From: Larimichthys crocea
Lineage: Eukaryota > Chordata > Actinopteri > Sciaenidae
Reading direction: 5' to 3'
Assembly (NCBI RefSeq): GCF_000972845.2
Contig: NW_020853535.1
Coordinates: 809,795-873,794, forward strand
Length of the DNA stretch: 64,000 bases
Shown one piece after another: positions 26,601 to 39,964 of this stretch. Under the pieces are notes generated by a model that was not told where the DNA came from, searched no databases, and saw only the letters and a program-made list of their open reading frames with translations. Within the stretch, counting starts at the first letter, position 1. Each line of letters begins with the position of its first letter. A program made the position numbers and the translations under genes.

Positions 26601-29600
26601 ACACCCCTGTGCGTCTCCACCATGGGTGGTGGTCTGTGTTTCTCTGCCACCCACCAGATTGGCATCTCGTCAACGCTCTCGGCACGGCCGGAGATTTTTT
26701 TGGCTCGTGTGTGACTCAGAACGTGACGGTGACTATGTGTGGTGTTCCTTGAAGGCACATTTCAGTCAGCCAGTTGACAAGGGCTCCGATGTCTGTATGG
26801 AACATTTTATGACTAACACGAAAAACTGGATGACATTGGAGACTGTGTATTGTGCTGCATTAACGGTGGAGAGCAGTAGTGGGTGGAAGGGAGAGCCGGC
26901 AGGCTCCCACATTCTACTTCTGCGTCAGAGATGACCCACTAAACTCTGGAGGGAATAAAGGAACTTGTGTCAATATCATTAAAAATCTCTCCACTGTTGA
27001 CTGAGTTGTAAAAGTGTTTGTAAAAGCTTTGCATGAGGTTTTTTTCTGTGGAAAGGGTCACTGTGACCTCTCTGAGCTCCACTCAGGTTAATTTCTCTCA
27101 TTTCCTGTTTCTAAGAATCTTTTGACTCACTGTGCAAAAGTTGAGGACAAACATTAAAATTACCTTTAAGCTTTTAAAAGTACTGTGTTCTTAAGTGTCC
27201 GACCTTCTTTTACAAAACTAGCAGAAAAATGTGGATTCATTATGAAAAGTTTTCCATTATCATCAGTTTCTTTCTCCTTCAGGAGAATATGGGTCAGTTG
27301 TTGTGAGCAGTCACGCTGAAAAGCTTTATTCACTTTTATCAACACTTTTTTCCGCCGAAAGGATGTCACAATTTGAAGTGTGGGGGAGAGGAAAGTAGGT
27401 CAGTGTTACTGCATTATATAAGGGTTAGGTAAGACGATAGCCCAAACCCCATTTACTCTCACGTGCATGACAAACCCAGAGCATAGCTGGTGGTTTAGCG
27501 GCATTCAGTGGCAACCTTAAGCCAGTGCGCTGAGAGTTCGCCTAGAAATAGATGACTACAAAGCAGGACTGAGCCAAGGCATTTAAAATGTGTGTGTGTA
27601 GGAGGGGGTGGGAGTGTCGGCTTGGCAATAGACTAAATAGACGCAAGAGAGGAATCCTGGCAGTTCTCCACTCAGAAATGTTTTTGGCAGGCATGGGTCA
27701 GCTTTTAAAGTGGCATTATGCCTTTTTTCCACAGTCAGACAAACATTCCTGAGTGAGATACAAGCCTTTTAAATATAATACCCTTTACTGCAAACACATC
27801 TATGAGTCATGCTTTTGTTTGCCCGCAGAATAAAAGTTGGGCTTTTGAGGACAAAAATTGCTTTCAAGTATTGATGGGTTCGTTTTTTAGGTGTATGAAT
27901 TTGAAGCTGTGTCAGAGTTACCTTTCTAAAAAACTTGGTATGACCTAAAAAATAACCTTAAATACACAAACACACAAGACTACTACTTCATGATTGGCAA
28001 ATACAGATCTACTGTACGCCCACGTCTACTATTCAGGTTGTTTAAAGTAGAATGGTAAGACATCAACAATAAAGATGAACATTTTAAACCTGAACATTAA
28101 GGCTGCAGAGGATAATCAAGTTGAACGGAATCAAAATCTTTGAAACATTAATACAACAGATGTTTTTCAAAGTAAAACATGTATGAAGGTGTATATATTT
28201 GTTTGTTCACTCTCATATTTATTGTTATATTGTTATTGCTCTTGTTTGTAGCATCTCGTAAGCCCATGTGGGCTGTGATGCATGACTTAAATATAATAAA
28301 TATATATAATCAAACAAGATGAAACAATGTGATGATTATCCTACTCATAAATATTAATAAAAACATCAAACAAATTGGGATTGCATTATGCATATTAATG
28401 AATATTTCAATGGTCAGTGTGCAACACTTGACTTCAGTGTGATAACAAATAAGAACATAGATCTATTTTTGCTCGGTGACACAGTTGCGTTTGCAGTTGT
28501 TGTTAATTGTAATTAACCAGAAGGTTCATTGGTTTTGTTGTTTTCCATGAAAGAGTTTTTTATCTGGGTGGTCCTTGCTGATTTGTATACATATTCATTT
28601 TCTGTTTTGCCATTGCACAATTACAAAATTTAAGGTCAACCAAAGTGATCCAAAATTCAAATAAAACTCACCTGTGTCTCTTGTACTTAATATGAACCAG
28701 AGTCTATATATGCAACAAACCCCTGTTACAGTCTCATTCATTCATTCATTCATAATGAATTATTAACGTGACAACTGACAAGCCAGAGTTACACATATCT
28801 CAGTGCTGATGTATTTGTTTACAGTCTCTCAAATCACTGTTGTTTTCATGTATCAGATCCCGCTGCAGAGGAAGAAGGTCCAAGCCAAGCAGCCTCTTCG
28901 CTGGCAGCTGGTGAGCTGCCAAGGAAACGAAAGGGAGATGTGGAGAGGTCAGACATCCATGTGCAGTAAGAGGAGTGCTTTGTTGTTTGTGGAGAAAAGC
29001 ACAGGAGTGTATGTTTACTGTATCGTACGGCTCACATTCCCCTTCTATATATATATTAAATGATCTTCATTCCATCTCACAGGCAAAGCCTCGACTTCCA
29101 AATGGATGAAGACCTCAGCAGGTACAGTGACGTCTTGGCTTTGCTTACACACCTGAAAGAACATTGGCAAAGCAATTTTTTTATATTTTGATCCCTTCGT
29201 TTGCAGATCTGAAGGAGAGGATCAGCAGGTGAAAATGAAATGCTTCAGGTGATTCTATTTTTATGTCAAATTACTGCCATCTGTGCCATGAAAAGCCTTT
29301 GTGGCTTTGATTTAGTGTATTATAAAACCAAAGTGACTTTCACAGTTTTCAAATAAAAGCATTATGAATCTCAGGTAATTACCTCCCCTCAAAATAGATA
29401 CAGTAGGTAGGAAATTATGGTATTGACGGTCTGATTTTGAACAGGGAGCCTCACAGCCAAATTGAGAAGCGGCGAAGGGATAAAATGAACAATCTCATTG
29501 ACGAGTTGTCTGCAATGATCCCTGCCTGTCAGCCCATGGCTCGAAAACTTGACAAGCTCACTGTGCTACGGAAAGCTGTGCAACACCTGAAAGCCCTCAA

Positions 29601-29994
29601 AGGTAACTCTTAACCCATTTAAAAAGTCAGTGACGTCCATTCTGTTCCATGTAAAAGCTTGTGTGTGTCCTGTGTTTTCAGCTGGGACAAGCAGCGCCTT
29701 TACAGACACCACATACAAGCCTCCCATCCTGCCTCATGATGACCTCAGGCATCTTCTGCTCAGGGTATGACACATGACCCCAACTAGTCTTGTTTAATTT
29801 ATACATTATTTATCTATCTATCTATCAATCGATCTATCTTTTTAGGCTGCAGATGGTTTCCTGTTAGTTGTAAGTTGTGACCGGGCGAAAATCCTGTTCA
29901 TCTCCGAGTCGGTTTCCAAGATCCTCAACTTTAGCCGGGTGTGTTGCACCTCTACACCACACACTCATATTGCTGTTATCACCATTTTTTTTTT

Positions 29995-30032
<38 letters not shown>

Positions 30033-30058
30033 CAGCTACATATGTCATTCAGATGGAC

Positions 30059-30116
<58 letters not shown>

Positions 30117-30281
30117 ATATATATATATATAATCTATATATACAAATGTTTAGTTTAACATAAACATTTGTTTATAAAACAATTTAATTAAAGTTTTTTT
30201 TGTAGATAGGTGTAATTTAATACTTAAAAAAATCAGGTAGCATTAACTAGCTAATTTGGCATGCTACCAGCAGTTTATGAA

Positions 30282-30313
<32 letters not shown>

Positions 30314-33300
30314 TTATTTGATTATTATTATTGCCTTTTGGGTAGTTTGATAAACTTAACTGCAGCTAAGTCACTAGCAGATATGCTACTGTATGTTACA
30401 TACACTGCCTGCCCAGCATTAAATTTAGCATTTAGCCATTTAGCAGCTAGAGAGAAGATATTTCCATTAGAGACCAAAACAGAGCTAAAAGGACAGTGAA
30501 TAACAATATTAACATTCATCAGGTGGAGGGAAAAACAACTAAACATCAAAGTTGATAATGTCAGTGTGTGTCACAGTTATGACTGCACCCAAGTGGCCAA
30601 AAAATGTTATTGCGGGTTTCATTTGAATTTATTTTGTATCAAATTGTTGCTAAAGCTTGAGAGAAAAGTATGAAGCTAAAGTAATTTATTTGACTTGTCT
30701 GATAACCTCGTGCTGGATTTTGTTTTTTGCATTTTTCCATACAAAATTCTCCACTTCGTCTGCAGTTGCCACATAATTCATCGACATTTATAAGTCTCCA
30801 CATAAACTGTTGGAGTAAGCAATAAATTGTGAGTCAGCAGTTTTTTATGAGAAAACAAAAACACATGAAACACTTAATTGAAGCCCCTGACAGTCAGATT
30901 TTCTGCAGGACCAAAGTCAAAGATTAAAGTCAGTTTATTGTGTAGGGCAGCCAGAATGATAACCACACCGTCTCTACATTTTTTACCACATGTTTCAGCT
31001 TTGAGATGGAGCAAATAGAGGGGAATGCAGAAAAGACATCTGATGTCAGTGTGTGTTATGTGGGCTTTTAGCAGACTGGATACATACTTCAGCTTCATCT
31101 TACTTGATAAACAGTGAGGTATCTTTTAAAGTTGTGATGCAGTGAGCTGTATGATGATCAGGACAGTAGAAGTGCAGGATATAGAACTGAACAAACAGCA
31201 CAACATAGTCAGAAACTGATTAGTTGGAAATGCAACACTGAGTTTAGCATAAAGAGAAAGAAGTAAAACATAGAAAGCAAAAAGTTAATCATGACTGCAT
31301 GTACGTCATTTGGGTTGACAGGTGGAGCTGACTGGGCAGAGCTTGTTTGATTTCATCCACCACAAAGACATCAACAAGGTGAAGGAACAGCTGGCCTCTT
31401 CAGAGTTGTACCCTCGCCAACGCCTCATTGATGCTGCAAGTAAGTCTGTTGCCACATCAGCTTTGAGAAACAGCTCAAATGGACACTAACCTAACTAACT
31501 GTCTTTCTGTGTGCAGCTGGGGTTCAGGTCCCGGCGGATAACCCCGTCAGGCTGTCCCACATGACCACTGGAGCCAGGAGATCTTTCTTCTGCCGGATGA
31601 AGCACAGCCGGGTGGTGGGGAAGCACGAAGACAAACACTCACTGCCCAGTACTTCCAAAAAGAAAGGTGGGTTCAGACTGGAGTCCGGGCTTTGAGGGGA
31701 ACCCAATGATGTTACAGTGACAACATCAGTGGTTAAGCTCAACATTTAATTCAGTCAGAGATGTCAAGGAATTGACCAGCAGCTATGAGTCCAACATAAT
31801 AAACACACATATAAACGTTAAAGCACGTCACACATATATAGCACATAAGGAGGAGGTTGGGGGTGGTGGAAGGAGATACAGCAGCTAACAGCATTGTTCT
31901 GATTGTATCAGCAGAGTAATTACATCTACATGAATACAAGTGAACATGACAAGTCAGCTGCTGTATGGGCCAATGACCGTGAAGCATGAAAGAAACAGCT
32001 GACGCAAATCAGCTAATTCAAGCCTGTCAAGTCTCTCTGAACGAACGCACTGCTATATGAGTTTATAAGGTTGTTCATGTTAAGCCTGTTCATTCTAAAG
32101 TAAAGCTCTATTTTAGATCAAAATGGACAGTTCATATGACCACTAGTTGCACGGTTCTGGTTCTGTTGCTCCATATGGTGTCCTATTTTCAAGTAAGTAC
32201 TTCCAAACGATTCTCTTTTTGGATTGGATGTGCAGAATCGATACGCAGGGTACAGATAAACACAGAAATCTGCAGGCCGTCATAGATCAGTGCTATTTTG
32301 GCTCTTTGGTCCAAACAGATCATGATGAGGAGGAGGATGTGTACCGAAAGTGTAAAGTAATAAGATATTTAAATGTGTTTCAAGGCAATGAGGTCAGTGT
32401 TCAGGCAGTGAAAACAAATACAGATACAGTGGAGATGTATGCCCCGAGTGGCCTGCTTAAGAGGGAATAAAGAAATTATCTGATCTAGATCTGGTGGAGA
32501 AGTGGGCGAATGTGGGTGTGGGTGGGCTGCTGTGACCCCCCTACCCTCTCCTCACCTGTTGGCAAAAGGTTGAGTAAAAGTAGGTGACCTTGCTTTATTT
32601 CTCTGGTCATATCCGACCTCAGTTTCGGTGGAAAGATTCTGAAAGATTTGTTTCCGTCCATTGTCATACTTCTCTAAACCAAATAAATGCTCACATCTAC
32701 AGTTATTTCAATTCAAACTGATACTGTCTTCTACACACCCTCCTCTTGGTGTGAAGAATTCAGCGTTTGATTGAGACTTCCCAAAGAGGTGTCACATTTT
32801 ATTGTAATTTTTTTATTTATTTTTTTTTTTAACACAGGAAGTAGGTCAGTGTTGGAGCCTTGTATAACCACAAAGAAGTAAGACAGTCCAAACACTCACT
32901 GCAAACCTGATTATGGTGAAAGAAAGAAAGAGATGTGTCGCCACTCAGTGCTCAACCACTGCAACTGCACCGCAGCGCGTGAAGAGAAGCAGTGACTTTT
33001 GCACTTTCAAACTCTCATATTCTCCTTTAGTGACTTTTTCTCTCACACACCATGTAAGATTGATATAATGTAATGATCATACGTAAATGAAATGGTACAT
33101 AGAGTCATGTATTTGTTCTTTGGCAAATCACATGAAGGTCAGCTAGCCTCAGGTGGTAATTATCTGTAAGTGACCTCTTTCACAATGTCACGTTCTCATA
33201 ATCAGTATCTATATAATTTTATTGTTATCAGATCCCATGACAACAAACTAATCCTGAGAACAAGTTTGCCTGTGTAACTAAATATCTTATTCCTCCAGTG

Positions 33301-36300
33301 ATTTCCAAGGGAACCAGTAACTGGGATTACGTCTGCAGTCATCGGGCATTAAAACACTCAAATGAGGTTTTAATGCATGTGTATATATTTGTGTTTTTGA
33401 AGAAAATAAGCACACAGGTTCCCCAACAATGATCACCAAACTACCAGCAGCTGTAACACTTTAACATCACATGTTAAGCACGAGCAGAGAGGTCGAACAG
33501 GGCAGATAAAGAAATCAATTGCAGTCTTTGCAGTACAAATGCCAACCTGACCAAATTCAGGACAAAACTATGAAGAAACAAACTCATTTCCATGGTTAAG
33601 TGAAAAAAAGGATTATGATATATAGTGTTAAATAACATCAAGATTCAAATGAAACTAAATATTTTTGACTCATTGTTAAAGAGTTCCATCAATAGGAATG
33701 AATAGGTTTAAGGCTGAACCTACTGGCACAGAGCAGGAGAGATGAGAAGTCCTGAGAGGTGGACTAACTTTTTCTTTTTGTTCTCGTGTCCACAGACACA
33801 TACAGATACTGTACCCTCCACTGCACTGGATACATGCGCAGTTGGCCGAGCAGCCAGCTGGACTCAGATGGTGACACTGAGAAGGAAACCTCAAACCTGA
33901 CCTGCTTGGTGACGGTGTGCCGCCTCCTCCCTCACGTGTCCCACCAGCCTTCCAAAGACGTCAACGTCAAGCCCGCTGAGTTCATGACCCGCTGCGCCAT
34001 TGACGGCAAGTTCATTTTTGTAGACCAGCGGTGAGTTTCCCAAGTTACCATTTATCTCCCTCTCGTGAGGCAGTTGATCTATTCTGAACACACGGTTCCA
34101 CTGAGAAAGAAATGGCAAGGACGTGTTGTGGTGAGGAGGCCTCTGAGCCCAGAGTTTTGTCAATTCAGCTGTCAGTGGAGATAATTCTTTTTCTTTGCCG
34201 TTGTTTCTCAGAAGGAGTTGTGCGTATTGATGGCATCACATGAAACTCTTCTCATTTTTTGGGAAGTAATTTCAAACCACAAGTATAGTGAACCATTTTT
34301 ATCAAATTTTTCACATGTGTGACATTGGAGAGGTTCATTCATACAGTATTCATTTTCATTCCATTGTGTTTCAACTGGCACAATCCTGAGAGACAGCAAA
34401 GGAGACAGAGAAAGCCAGGAATACTCAACTTCTTCTTCATCTTCTCTTTCCCCCAGAGCTACGACAGTTATAGGTTATTTGCCACAGGAAGTTCTTGGCA
34501 CGTCGTGTTATGAGTACTTCCACCAGGATGACCTGCAGCACCTCGCAGAAAAACACAGGCAAGGTGATGGAGCAAAGCAAGCACAACTTTAATAACAACT
34601 TTAATCCCTTTTTCTGAGATATTTGTACCCCAGAACACGACATCTACCTTTTATTTTGTAGAAGTTCAAGAACATTTTCTAACTTTTCTAATGACACGCT
34701 GGTCACTTGTTCATCTTGATCTATTGTGCTTTGTCATGAAACTCTGTGTCCAATTTCTCTTGGCAGTTCTTCGAAGCAAAGAGAAAATTGAGACGCCATG
34801 CTACAAGTTCAAGACAAAATATGGCTCCTACATTTCACTCCAAAGCCAGTGGTTTAGTTTCACAAATCCATGGACCAAAGAAGTTGAGTTTATTGTGTCT
34901 TTAAACAGGGTGCTCTCGTAAGTATTGATTCATTTATGAAGTTCAGATACAGTGTAATCATCATCCATTCATGTTGTTTTTCACTCATGTTTTCAACACC
35001 TTTGTTTTTGTCTTTAATTTTACATACATTTTGCCTTTAAAAATACAGTTTATGCATGGATGTATCAACAGTAACACCTCTTTGTACCAGCAGGGGGCCT
35101 GGTCACACAAAAAATGAGGAAGCAGGCAGCTCGAAAGCACTTCAAGGTAAGAAACACATACTTTTATCTCTTGTATGTGATTGTATTTTTTTCCTATGTA
35201 ATTGCTGATGTCCCTGTATTTTTCTTCCACAGAAGACACAAAACAAATACCCATAATTCCCGGCCTTACCAGTGGTGTTGGCACAATGATCTACGCAGGC
35301 AGCATAGGGACCCAAATTGCAAATGAGCTCATTGACTCTTGCAGGTGCATAATGTGTTAATATATGTGCAAAAAAACAAAATGTGAAAATAAACAGAAAC
35401 AGCTGCATTCCCCCACTGTTTGACTAGATCAGAGGGGATGACATTTGTATTGAGAAATGGGTTAAAGTTGGCGTGGACATGAGTGAATTCAGTGCTACTT
35501 CAATCAGGATAGATCATGCATAAACTATACACGGTATGTACAGTATATAAGTAATAAATACATTGTTTTCGAACAGGATGAACTCCCCTTCATCAAGCGG
35601 AGCTTCCAGTCCGTTTGGTCTGGCCCAGGAGAAATGTTTACTGATTTCCCCACAAACCAGCAAGAGCGTGAGCACATTTTGTTCGCATTTATGATGTTAA
35701 ACCATAATCAGTGCAAATATTTATGTATTCTCAGTTCATACTTCACCTTAGTTTTTCTTTTTGAGGCTCTAAGCTTTTACCTCCTTTTACTTCAGACACA
35801 TTATTTGTGTTTTTGTTTGTTTTACTGTCAATTTAAGAGGCATACGGACGTTTTAATTTAAATGCATGGCTGTGGCATTTTTATGGAAATGTGTTTTGAC
35901 ATTCTGGTATATTTGTTTGTGCTAATGTATGGTGACATGCAATTTTATGTAAATGTCGGTAATGTGTGCTATTTATATGCAAATCAAAGCTAGTCTCTCA
36001 CACATTTTAGATTTTAAAGCAAATTATTGGTGACGGAGTTCTGGTGATGATCATTTGGATGCAGCTTGCATGTAGACAAGACAAAACGACTGAGTTTACA
36101 GCTTCTTGTAACATTAAGTACTCCTAACATAATTATTCTGTGTACTTACTTTATTTAAAGTTAAGATTTGCGGTGTATTTCCACTACAGCATGCTCAGAA
36201 TTTCAGTCATATAGGTTTAATTACACACTTCAGTGGTGAAAACAGGGTTTTGACGTAATATGACATGTTCCAGGCGTCCAGCAAAGAGGAGGCATCAGGC

Positions 36301-37195
36301 AGTTCATCACAGTCCCAGTCTGATTCGGGGACAGCAGCGGGCCCTAGCAGTGCAGCTTCTCAAAGTACAGGTACTGTCAGAAGAATCAAGAATCCGATTC
36401 AAAAAATGCTTTTGACATTTTAGAACTCAAGCCACGCACATGATTTCACAGCTGCAGGCCCTTAATCATCACCCAATTAGATATGTCAGAGTAGTAAAAT
36501 CCAACATTTGCACAAATGCAGGGCTTCATTATTTTTGGGAAGCTAAAATTTTGGTTTTATGAAAAACATAAATGCACTTTTACAAGCACCGCAGCAAAGA
36601 TGCTCTGAACACACTGTCTTTATTCTAATTTTCTCTTAGGCATTCTGTAAATATGCTCCTAACACTTTGAACAGCCTTTAGTCCTCTTACATTGGTTGCT
36701 TTTTGTCCCCTAAGAACTTAATTAAACCAAAAGTTTCCAGCTCAAGACTTAAAGTAGCATTAATGTAGTGTTGTTTGTCAGGTTACAATAACTGGCCAAG
36801 TATTCTTTCTTGTAGGTGTGAAAGAATTACTCACCTAGATCAGCTAAGTTAATACAACCTGGCCCATGTTGGGTAAAGTGCTAAATAAGCTACTGAAGTG
36901 AACAGCGCAGGATGAGGGGAAAATGTAAAATAAGTAATCACAGCTTATAGAAGGTGTTGATCATTACAGATGGGTGATGCTCCACAACAACAGAATTTCT
37001 AAGTGCTTTTGTATCTCCTCTGCTCTGTGTTACCCAGGTGAGCCGTCCCAGCTGGACTTGGACAGCATGGTGGTGCCAGGTCTGAGCGGCTTTAGCAGCG
37101 ATGAGGCAGCCATGGCAGTCATCATGAGCTTGCTGGAGACTGATGTTAACATGGGTCAGTCGGGGGACTTTGAGGACTTACACTGGCCTTTCTAG
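23612..37195 (+). CDS. bmal2: Basic helix-loop-helix ARNT-like 2 (BMAL2)
   Basis: BMAL2 is a nuclear bHLH-PAS factor that pairs with CLOCK or NPAS2 and activates E-box genes of the circadian oscillator. Coding exons: 23612-23654, 28857-28947, 29083-29121, 29207-29248, 29445-29602, 29682-29764, 29846-29938, 31322-31439, 31517-31666, 33796-34030, 34457-34563, 34767-34917, 35094-35146, 35233-35344, 35577-35667, 36274-36370 and 37038-37195. Their phases agree throughout and they sum to 607 codons with the stop (606 aa; mammalian BMAL2 about 636). A PRKRKG basic motif lies near residue 40. The bHLH is at about 72-124 ([20 protein letters not shown]). PAS-A begins at about 140 ([20 protein letters not shown]), PAS-B spans about 330-440 ([20 protein letters not shown], then [16 protein letters not shown]). 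The C-terminal transactivation segment ends [10 protein letters not shown], like BMAL1. I chose BMAL2 over BMAL1 by its neighbours med21 and stk38l. The start ATG in exon 1 is the first in a CpG-rich context. Exon 2 uses a weak GTCAGA donor. Confidence 0.94.
23655..28856 (+). other. bmal2 intron 1
   Basis: The 5.2-kb intron is CpG-rich near its start and AT-rich afterwards. It has a poly-A run at about 24828-24843 and 'actactgctac'-rich low-complexity sequence (25250-25400). The frame at 26626-26934 shows no known domain. I see no coding exon. Confidence 0.6.
29995..30133. repeat. (AT)n microsatellites in bmal2 intron 7
   Basis: Two long AT dinucleotide runs (about 29999-30029 and 30066-30133, the second slightly interrupted) lie just after the exon ending at 29938. 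They generate artefactual isoleucine/tyrosine open frames on both strands. The length is likely polymorphic. Confidence 0.95.
30279..30331. repeat. (ATT)n microsatellite
   Basis: About ten ATT units in a row are followed by 'tatttatttg' and a further short ATT run. The locus is intronic in bmal2 with no visible function. Confidence 0.9.
30425..30545 (+). repeat. Dispersed fish repeat, copy 2
   Basis: This stretch shares 'atttagcagcta', 'agatatttcc', 'gaccaaaa(a)cagagc' and 'aaaaggagag/aaaaggacag' with 7148-7240, and continues into 'attcatcaggtggagggaaa'. It is the second copy of an old dispersed element in intron 7 of bmal2. Confidence 0.6.
31667..33795 (+). other. bmal2 intron 9
   Basis: This 2.1-kb intron contains an open frame at 32147-32470 (107 codons) with an acidic [11 protein letters not shown] patch but no recognised domain, no splice signals in frame and no similarity to BMAL proteins. 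I treat it as non-coding or an unrecognised repeat. Confidence 0.5.
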
Positions 37196-38043
37196 AGGAC
37201 TCTCACAAGCTCCTGTGCCGTTTTCTTGCCATTTGCCCAGAATGTGGATGTTTAGCTCTGTGACTGACAGATGATCTGCCAGAGCACATTTGAATCCACT
37301 GGACTCATACCAAAGGCCACAAGACTTGAGGATGCCTGACAGATTAAGTCCATCTGAATTATTATGACTCTGATTACATTGGTGGTTCTCTCCTGAATGA
37401 AAGCGTCCCTGGAACCTGTGGTGATTCAGTGTCTTCCTCAGTGACACTTCAGCATTCTCAGAGGGGCTAAAAAACAGACTCTCCACAGCAGAACTCTGTG
37501 AGTGACCAATGTCTGGAGGAGAATCAGACTCCTGCCATGTGCAGTGCTGCTAGAGAAACTCCTCGAAACTTTGTGACATCTGCGAAACCTTTTGGTACTG
37601 ATAACTTTGTTCTGTTTTTTAAAAGATCCCCTCCAGATACATTTAAAGTTGTGTAAAGAATACTCTGCTGTGTTATGTGTTATAAGGTCCATCCCTTCTT
37701 CACTTTATTGAGAACTGTAGACTAATGCAAATATGGAGGTGTCCCAGTCCCTGGACCACACCCACAACCACTACTGGCCCAGTTACACTCTGATTTTGCC
37801 AGAATGCTGCAACCATCTGGCCAATCAAATCTCATTAAGAATCATCATATGATTAGAACACATAAACCCAGTCTAACAGTACATTCAGAACTGATTATTA
37901 AATAATTATTTGAATGTAAATAATGTCCAACATTTTTTTGACACCACCAGGACAAAATTTTCGATTTGACAGCTACTAATGCTATCGAAAACTACAAAGG
38001 AAATAATTTACATGGAAAAAAGCTTTACTGTGGGACCTTTTTT

Positions 38044-38053
38044 AATAAAATAA
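38044..38053 (+). terminator. bmal2 candidate polyadenylation signal
   Basis: Overlapping AATAAAATAAAT lies about 850 bases after the bmal2 stop. It is a plausible signal, but other sites further downstream cannot be excluded. Confidence 0.4.
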
Positions 38054-39964
38054 ATACTTGAATATTAACTCCTATTTACAGGTTTGGTCCCAGGATACAC
38101 AGTTGGCATGGAAACAGGCTCCACATTCAGCTTAATAGCTCAACTCAGGTTCATTTAATATTCCTCAGTAGTAGTTCCTAAATAGAAGGAAGCTAACGCA
38201 GACGTACATCTTTAGTTTCAAAAGTTTAACCACTCAGTTTAACATTTAGCAAAAGTTTTTTCTGTGTATATGCTGAAAGCTCCCACTTTGCACTAGTGTT
38301 ATTTGGATCATAACTTAACTACCAGCCGTGATGTCACAAATCACGCTCGTCTGTCTCAAATTAAGAGAAACCTTCTAGTTTAGCAGAGGAATGTGAGCCT
38401 GCAAGGTGAAAACCACATCAGTTAAGTCCAAGAAGTATCCATACAATTATTTAAATAAAAATTAATTTTACCGTTATAGACAGGAGGGGGTGTTAACATG
38501 GTGTGTTTCTCTTCATAAATCTTGTAAAGTGTCTGTTTTCATATTGAATGTGCACTAAAGGACTGAGCCCTAGTATGCCTATACTGTGTGTTCACATATC
38601 ACATTTACTGTACTCCAGACAGTTCTGTGAAGGTAATCTACTGCGCACTGAACCCCTGGAAAAATATGGAAGGTCCACCATGGATGGAAAAAATGTTTTT
38701 CAGTGTTAACAAGGAACAGATTTTTTCTTACTGTTGTGTCAGGTCGTATAGCTCCCTTCCTCGTTCGCCTTCCTGTCAGCTGCAGTACCACAGTACAGAA
38801 ATTATTAGCTATAGTATTTGTGTTGCTAGAAAGGCAGTAATGTTGCAGTTATTTTTTTTAATTATTATTATTTTTTTTTATATATTTTTGAATATCCAAT
38901 GACCACAACTTAACGTCTTTGAAAAGGTAACTCCACCACACCATATTCTGGATCAATTTAGTTGTTTGGTAGCTTTTTGTACTTTTGTACAAGGAGAAAC
39001 TGGATACATTTACAAAGCAAAACATGATGGTGGTGATTTAAAAGAACTTTAAACTTCTAAATCAACCAGTTAAAGCCAGTTACCTGGGGCTGGCAGGCTG
39101 ACCTAAAAGGGTTGCATTTGATCACAGAATAACCCTAAAATGTACTATAGACTCATATTAACGGTGTACAAGTATGTGAGGGTGGATTTTACTTTTGAAC
39201 TCAGTGACTGGCCTTCATACAGCACACGTGGACTCTGGTTATATCACTGGTTCCTCTAATCTTGAAAGTATTTGATTGTGTTGCCTTGAACACATGTTGT
39301 TTCTGACAAGGTTCATTGTAAATCAACTGTTATGTGCTCCCTTTGGCTTTAAAAGAAGAAGAAAAAACAGACAGTATTTTCTGTTGCCATCAGTGCCATT
39401 TGAAATGGGCACTTAAGCATAGTGAACATGCCCTGCTCTGAAAAAAATGTCAAATGATATTTCTATGTGCGAGCTGTTGAATTGTTGATGTATCTGCTGT
39501 AACAAGGAATGACGATTGAAGTCTTTGAAAGTAAAAAAAAAAAGTTTTATAAATGGTTTGAATTCTATTTTTCTTTCATTATGGGTATCCGTATGCAGGA
39601 ATGCTTTGCAAGTCCTCATTTTAATTTTAATTGATCAAGGTGGAATGGTGGATTTATCTAATTCTGAAGAAGTTGTCCTCACAATAGTAACTCAAATTTC
39701 ATAAATCAGTTTACAAAGAACTGTCTAAACACAAGCATACTGCTGCTCTGTATCTCAAAGAGAAGAAGTCAGTGTCCTCATAACAATCTAAGACTAACAC
39801 TGTCCTACAGTGACCCCTAGAAATATGCTTGACCCTGTATAACCTCCATATGTGGCATGCTTGAATAGAAGATTCACACTGCCTTATAATAAAATACTTG
39901 TCAGTCATCTGGGCAACCTAATTGTAGATTAATTAAAAGCAAGCATGTGATTGATTACACAAAT
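38054..39964. other. Intergenic, bmal2 to LINE
   Basis: No gene or clear repeat is identified. Open frames at 38588-38902 and 39413-39619 have no domains and sit in AT-rich sequence with homopolymer runs. Confidence 0.55.

Noticed and set aside
26626..26934. 102-codon open frame in bmal2 intron 1
   Set aside because: No recognisable domain; composition resembles the surrounding intron.
32147..32470. 107-codon open frame in bmal2 intron 9
   Set aside because: No domain, no similarity to BMAL, and not in phase with the flanking exons' splicing.
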